Assembly: GCF_002237655.1 (NCBI RefSeq)
Contig: NZ_NOKT01000018.1
Coordinates: forward strand, 124,001-188,000
Length of the DNA: 64,000 nt
Source: Streptomyces sp. XY006
GTDB lineage: Bacteria; Actinomycetota; Actinomycetes; Streptomycetales; Streptomycetaceae
Direction of reading: 5' to 3'
Made by a program: the position numbers and the translations under genes. This document shows, in pieces, positions 60,871-64,000 of the stretch. The notes under the pieces were generated by a model. The model saw only the letters and a list, made by a program, of their open reading frames with translations, was not told where the DNA came from and did no database searches. Numbering within the stretch: position 1 is the stretch's first letter; the number at the start of each line of letters is the position of its first letter.

Positions 60871-61272
60871 TCAGCTCCTCGGTGAAGGCGGCGACGGGGG
60901 CGCCGGAGGTCCCGGGCGTACGTCGAGCGCGGTGAGCGCGTCGCGCAGCCCCCGGTGTACATCCTCGTACACCTCGATGTGCCCGTCCGTGGCGAGGTGG
61001 TCCGCGTCGCCGAGCCGGGTCAGGGCCGCGTCCACGCCGGCGTCGCCGGTGGGCGTGCGGGGCACGTTCAGGGGAGCGGGGGCGGCCGGATCGGGCCCGG
61101 GCTCCGCCTGCCGCGCCTCCTGCGGGAGATCCGCCGGGGGGCCCGCGGGGCCTGCGGGGAGGTCCGCCGGGCGGCCTGCGGGGAAGCCCTCTGGAAGGCC
61201 CGCCGGGGGCCCCTCGGGAAGGCCCGCGGGGAGGTCCGCCGAGTGGTCCGCCGGGGGTACTGCGTCGTCCAT
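60871..61272 (-). CDS. Proline-rich small protein of the tlyA operon
   Basis: 133 residues, ATG 61272, ending 7 bp before tlyA. The first about 60 residues are a Pro/Gly/Ala/Leu repeat (PAGLPEGPPAGLPEGFPAG and similar). The following TPTGDAGVDAALTRLGDADHLATDGHIEVYEDVHRGLRDALTALD is a short helical part that is found as a small stand-alone protein before tlyA in actinobacteria. Function unknown. Confidence 0.75.
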   Translation of the reverse strand: MDDAVPPADHSADLPAGLPEGPPAGLPEGFPAGRPADLPAGPAGPPADLPQEARQAEPGPDPAAPAPLNVPRTPTGDAGVDAALTRLGDADHLATDGHIEVYEDVHRGLRDALTALDVRPGPPAPPSPPSPRS

Positions 61273-61314
61273 GCCCCGACGCTACCGCGAACCCCTGCGG
61301 TACCGTCGATCGCG

Positions 61315-61662
61315 ATGGCCACGATCGAGGAGTGCCGCAGCGCACTCGACAAGCTCTCGGACAGCATGCAGCGCGCCGAAGGGGACGTCCGCGAGGCCGC
61401 GGCCCTGGACCGCTCGGTGAGCTGCCACATCACCGACCTGGACGTCACCTTCGTGGGCCGGATGCGGGGCGGCCGGATCGAGGTGCGCGACACGGTGCCC
61501 GGGCCGCCGCCGGACAAGGCCGCGATCAGACTGGCCATGACCGGCGACGACCTGGTGGCCCTGGTCGACGGCGAGCTGAACTTCGCCACGGCCTGGGGCT
61601 CGGGCCGGGTGAAGCTGCACGCGGGGCTGCGGGACCTGCTCCGCCTCAGGAAGCTTCTGTAG
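61315..61662 (+). CDS. SCP2 sterol-binding-like domain protein
   Basis: 115 residues from ATG 61315, on the opposite strand to the tlyA operon and divergent from it. VTFVGRMRGGRIEVRDTVPGPPPDKAAIRLAMTGDDLVALVDGELNFATAWGSGRVKLHAGLRDLLRLRKLL is the SCP2/MDMPI_C-like pattern (hydrophobic pocket followed by a last helix). Probably binds a lipid or thiol-bearing small molecule. Its 3' end overlaps the convergent FecE gene by 17 bp. Confidence 0.82.
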   Translation: MATIEECRSALDKLSDSMQRAEGDVREAAALDRSVSCHITDLDVTFVGRMRGGRIEVRDTVPGPPPDKAAIRLAMTGDDLVALVDGELNFATAWGSGRVKLHAGLRDLLRLRKLL

Positions 61663-62581
61663 CGGCGACCTTCTCCGACCCGGTCTCCACCCCGGCCCGC
61701 GTCCCGGCCGTGTCCCGCACGCGTGCCTTCCGCGCGGCCGGCACGACCAGCGGCGTGCCCGTCTCCGGGTCGTCGATGACCTGGCAGCGAAGCCCGAAGA
61801 CCTCCTCGACCAGCTCGGCCGTGACGATGTCGTTCGGCGCGCCCTCGGCGATGACCGTGCCCTGGCGCAGGGCGATGAGGTGCGTGGCGTAGCGGGCGGC
61901 GTGGTTCAGGTCGTGCAGCACGGCCACCAGCGTGCGCCCCTGCTCCTCGTGCAGCTGGGCGCACAGGTCGAGGACGTCGATCTGGTGCTGGATGTCCAGG
62001 TACGTCGTCGGCTCGTCGAGCAGCAGCAGCGGCGTCTGCTGGGCCAGCGCCATGGCGATCCACACGCGCTGCCGCTGGCCGCCGGAGAGCTCGTCGACGT
62101 AGCGGTCGGCGAGTTCGGCGACGCCGGTCTGCCGCATCGACTCCTGCACGACCCGCTCGTCCTCGGTGGACCACTGGCGCAGGATGCCCTGGTGCGGGTA
62201 GCGGCCCCGGCCGACCAGGTCGGCGACGGTGATGCCGTCGGGCGCGATGGACGACTGGGGCAGCAGGCCGAGGGTGCGCGCGACCTTCTTCGCGGGCAGG
62301 GACTGGATGACCTGCCCGTCGAGCAGCACCCGGCCCGCGCTGGGCTTGAGCATCCGCGACAGCGCCCGCAGCAGCGTCGACTTGCCGCAGGCGTTGGGTC
62401 CGACGATCACGGTGAAGGAGTGGTCGGGTATCTCCACCGACAGCTGCTCGGCGATGACCCGCTGGTCGTAGGCGAGGGTGACGTTCTCGGCGGACAGACG
62501 GTTCACGGTGCTCCTTCGGTTGTTCAGCCCGCTGCTGTTGCTGCTCGGGGCACGCGTGCCCGCGGAGGTTCCGGTGCTCAT
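61646..62581 (-). CDS. Siderophore/heme-type ABC transporter ATPase (FecE type)
   Basis: 311 residues from ATG 62581, which overlaps the permease stop (ATGA). GTG 62506 has a much better ribosome site (AAGGAG), giving 286 residues beginning NRLSAENV, so the real start may be there. Walker A GPNACGKST, Q-loop LLPQSSIAPDGITVADLVGRGRYPHQG, signature LSGGQRQRVWIAMAL, Walker B LLLLDEPTTYLD. Typical of ferric-siderophore importers (FepC/FecE). Confidence 0.93.
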   Translation of the reverse strand: MSTGTSAGTRAPSSNSSGLNNRRSTVNRLSAENVTLAYDQRVIAEQLSVEIPDHSFTVIVGPNACGKSTLLRALSRMLKPSAGRVLLDGQVIQSLPAKKVARTLGLLPQSSIAPDGITVADLVGRGRYPHQGILRQWSTEDERVVQESMRQTGVAELADRYVDELSGGQRQRVWIAMALAQQTPLLLLDEPTTYLDIQHQIDVLDLCAQLHEEQGRTLVAVLHDLNHAARYATHLIALRQGTVIAEGAPNDIVTAELVEEVFGLRCQVIDDPETGTPLVVPAARKARVRDTAGTRAGVETGSEKVAATEAS

Positions 62582-63654
62582 ATCCGCCCCGCCTTGCGTT
62601 CGGTGACCAGCAGCCACAGCAGGTAGACACCGCCCAGCACGCCGGTGACCACGCCCACGGGCAGCTGCTCGGCGCCGAACGCCCGCTGCGAGGCCAGGTC
62701 GGCGACGACCAGCAGGGCGGCGCCCATGCACAGCGAGGCCGGCAGATTCGGGCCGGGCGAGCGGGTCAGCCGGCGGGCCAGCTGCGGCGCGGTGAGCGCC
62801 ACGAAGCTGACGGGACCGGCCGCGGCGGTCGCGGACGCGGTGAGCAGCACCGCCGCGATCATCAGCAGCAGCCGGACGCGCTCCACCCGCACCCCGAGGG
62901 CGTACGCCACGTCGTCGCCCATCTCCATCATCCGCAGCCCGCGCCCATTGACCAGCACGAGCGGCACGAGCACCGCGCACAGGCCGAGCAGCGGCCACAC
63001 CTGGGCCCAGTCACGGCCGTCGAGGGAGCCCGTCATCCACACCACCGCACGGGCCGCGTCCACGATGTCGGACTTGGTGAGCAGATAGCCGTTGACCGCG
63101 GTGACGATCGCGGAGACGCCGATGCCCACCAGGACGAGCCGGTAGCCGTGCACGCCCCGCTTCCAGGCCAGCACGTAGATCGCGAACCCGGTCGCCAGGC
63201 CCCCCGCGAGGGCGCCGAGCGCGACCTGGTCGGCGCTGCCGGAGAACAGCACGATCACCGTGAGCGCGCCGGCCGTCGCGCCCTGGCCGAGGCCGAGCAC
63301 GTCCGGACTGCCGAGCGGGTTGCGGGAGATGGACTGGAACAGCGCGCCACCCAGCCCCAGCGAGGCACCCACCAGCAGCCCCACCAGGACCCGCGGCAGC
63401 CGCAGCTCGTTGACGATGAACTCCTGGCCCGCGTTGCCCTCGCCGACCAGTGTGCGCAGCACGTCCGCGGCCGGGATGGGGAAGTCGCCGGTGCCGATGA
63501 GCACCACGCTCGCCGCGAGCGCCGCGGCCAGCAGCAGGACCACGACGGTGAAGGCCCGCGCGTCCAGGCGTACGGAGAGCCCGCCGGGGGCCCGCACGAC
63601 CCGGGCGGTCTTCCCGACCCCGGTGTTCTTCCCGGCACGGTTGATGGTCTTCAC
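62578..63654 (-). CDS. FecCD-family siderophore ABC permease
   Basis: 358 residues from GTG 63654, overlapping the upstream permease stop (GTGA). LRLPRVLVGLLVGASLGLGGALFQSISRNPLGSPDVLGLGQGA and FVALTAPQLARRLTRSPGPNLPASLCMGAALLVVADLASQRAF are the FecCD blocks; about nine or ten membrane segments. Forms a heterodimer with the permease encoded at the right edge. No binding-protein gene in the window. Confidence 0.94.
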   Translation of the reverse strand: MKTINRAGKNTGVGKTARVVRAPGGLSVRLDARAFTVVVLLLAAALAASVVLIGTGDFPIPAADVLRTLVGEGNAGQEFIVNELRLPRVLVGLLVGASLGLGGALFQSISRNPLGSPDVLGLGQGATAGALTVIVLFSGSADQVALGALAGGLATGFAIYVLAWKRGVHGYRLVLVGIGVSAIVTAVNGYLLTKSDIVDAARAVVWMTGSLDGRDWAQVWPLLGLCAVLVPLVLVNGRGLRMMEMGDDVAYALGVRVERVRLLLMIAAVLLTASATAAAGPVSFVALTAPQLARRLTRSPGPNLPASLCMGAALLVVADLASQRAFGAEQLPVGVVTGVLGGVYLLWLLVTERKAGRI

Positions 63655-64000
63655 AGCTGCGCCGTCCTCCGCCGTCGTACCAGGAAGATGAACACCGGCC
63701 CGCCCAGGATCGCGGTGACGATGCCCACCTGGAGCTCCGCGGGCCGGGCCACGATCCGGCCGATGACGTCCGCGCCGAGCAGCAGCACCGGCGAGAGGAT
63801 CGCCGCGTACGGCAGGATCCAGCGCAGGTCCGGCCCGGTGAAGGAGCGCACCACGTGCGGCACCATCAGCCCGACGAACACGATCGGCCCGCACGCGGCG
63901 GTCGCCGCCCCGCACAGCACGGTCGCGGCCAGCATCGACAGCGCCCGCGTCCGGTTCAGGTTGGCGCCGAGCGCCTTGGCCGTGTCGTCGCCCATGGCCA
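63651..64000 (-). CDS. FecCD-family siderophore ABC permease, C-terminal part (runs off the right edge)
   Basis: The last about 116 residues of a second permease: MGDDTAKALGANLNRTRALSMLAATVLCGAATAACGPIVFVGLMVPHVVRSFTGPDLRWILPYAAIL is the FecCD core. The frame is open to position 64000, so the gene begins outside. ATG 63995 is an internal Met, not the start. First permease of the operon. Confidence 0.93.
   Translation of the reverse strand, partial: AMGDDTAKALGANLNRTRALSMLAATVLCGAATAACGPIVFVGLMVPHVVRSFTGPDLRWILPYAAILSPVLLLGADVIGRIVARPAELQVGIVTAILGGPVFIFLVRRRRTAQL

Overview
The window looks like a piece of a Streptomyces chromosome. GC content is very high, many genes start with GTG or TTG, overlaps of the ATGA/GTGA type are frequent, and there are two streptogrisin-type proteases, a SepF-like protein and the ParA-ScpA-ScpB-RluB and TlyA-NadK-RecN gene strings. 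From memory the order resembles the S. coelicolor segment from about SCO1735 (lipase) to the FecCD transporter near SCO1787; this was not checked by alignment. I see no tRNA, rRNA, insertion sequence, prophage or CRISPR array.

Layout. 1-4028: a secreted lipase (cut by the window edge), then a two-gene cassette of a flavoprotein and an aspartase/fumarase-superfamily lyase that resembles the CreE/CreD (FzmM/FzmL) aspartate-to-nitrite pathway. 4068-9699: an SOS-type mutagenesis operon (dnaE2 plus a Y-family polymerase-like protein) behind a clear LexA box, and a membrane protein. 9764-14314: two secreted S1 proteases, a DUF1684-like protein and a protein with a cysteine-rich tail. 14606-21045: SepF-like SflA, an acyl-CoA dehydrogenase, a DHA2 exporter, a PIG-V-like mannosyltransferase, a PAP2 phosphatase and a small I78-like protein. 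21476-30324: a stand-alone cytochrome oxidase subunit I, a WYL regulator behind three 32-bp repeats, and a branched-chain-amino-acid-type ABC transporter whose two permeases and one ATPase are fused in one chain.

30396-39735: an Rpf/LysM cell-wall enzyme with a long structured leader, two uncharacterised proteins, the aroH-tyrA and cmk-plsC-der genes, a Rieske lipoprotein, and a NrtR-type Nudix regulator co-transcribed with an ADP-ribosylglycohydrolase behind a 39-bp inverted repeat. 39795-46081: parA, a ribbon-helix-helix-like partner, scpA, scpB, rluB and ald. 46220-57093: a STAND/TPR protein, an ADP-ribose pyrophosphatase-like Nudix enzyme, pyrG, a GH15 hydrolase, an LLM-type oxidoreductase, a PucR-type regulator and a glycosyltransferase. 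57357-64000: recN, nadK, tlyA, a proline-rich protein, an SCP2-like protein and a siderophore-type FecE/FecC/FecD transporter running off the right edge.

The most system-like novelties are the free-standing nitrite-forming gene pair, the WYL regulator with phased palindromes beside the fused Liv-type transporter, and the NrtR/ADP-ribosylglycohydrolase operon. All functions are inferred from sequence features; no searches could be run.
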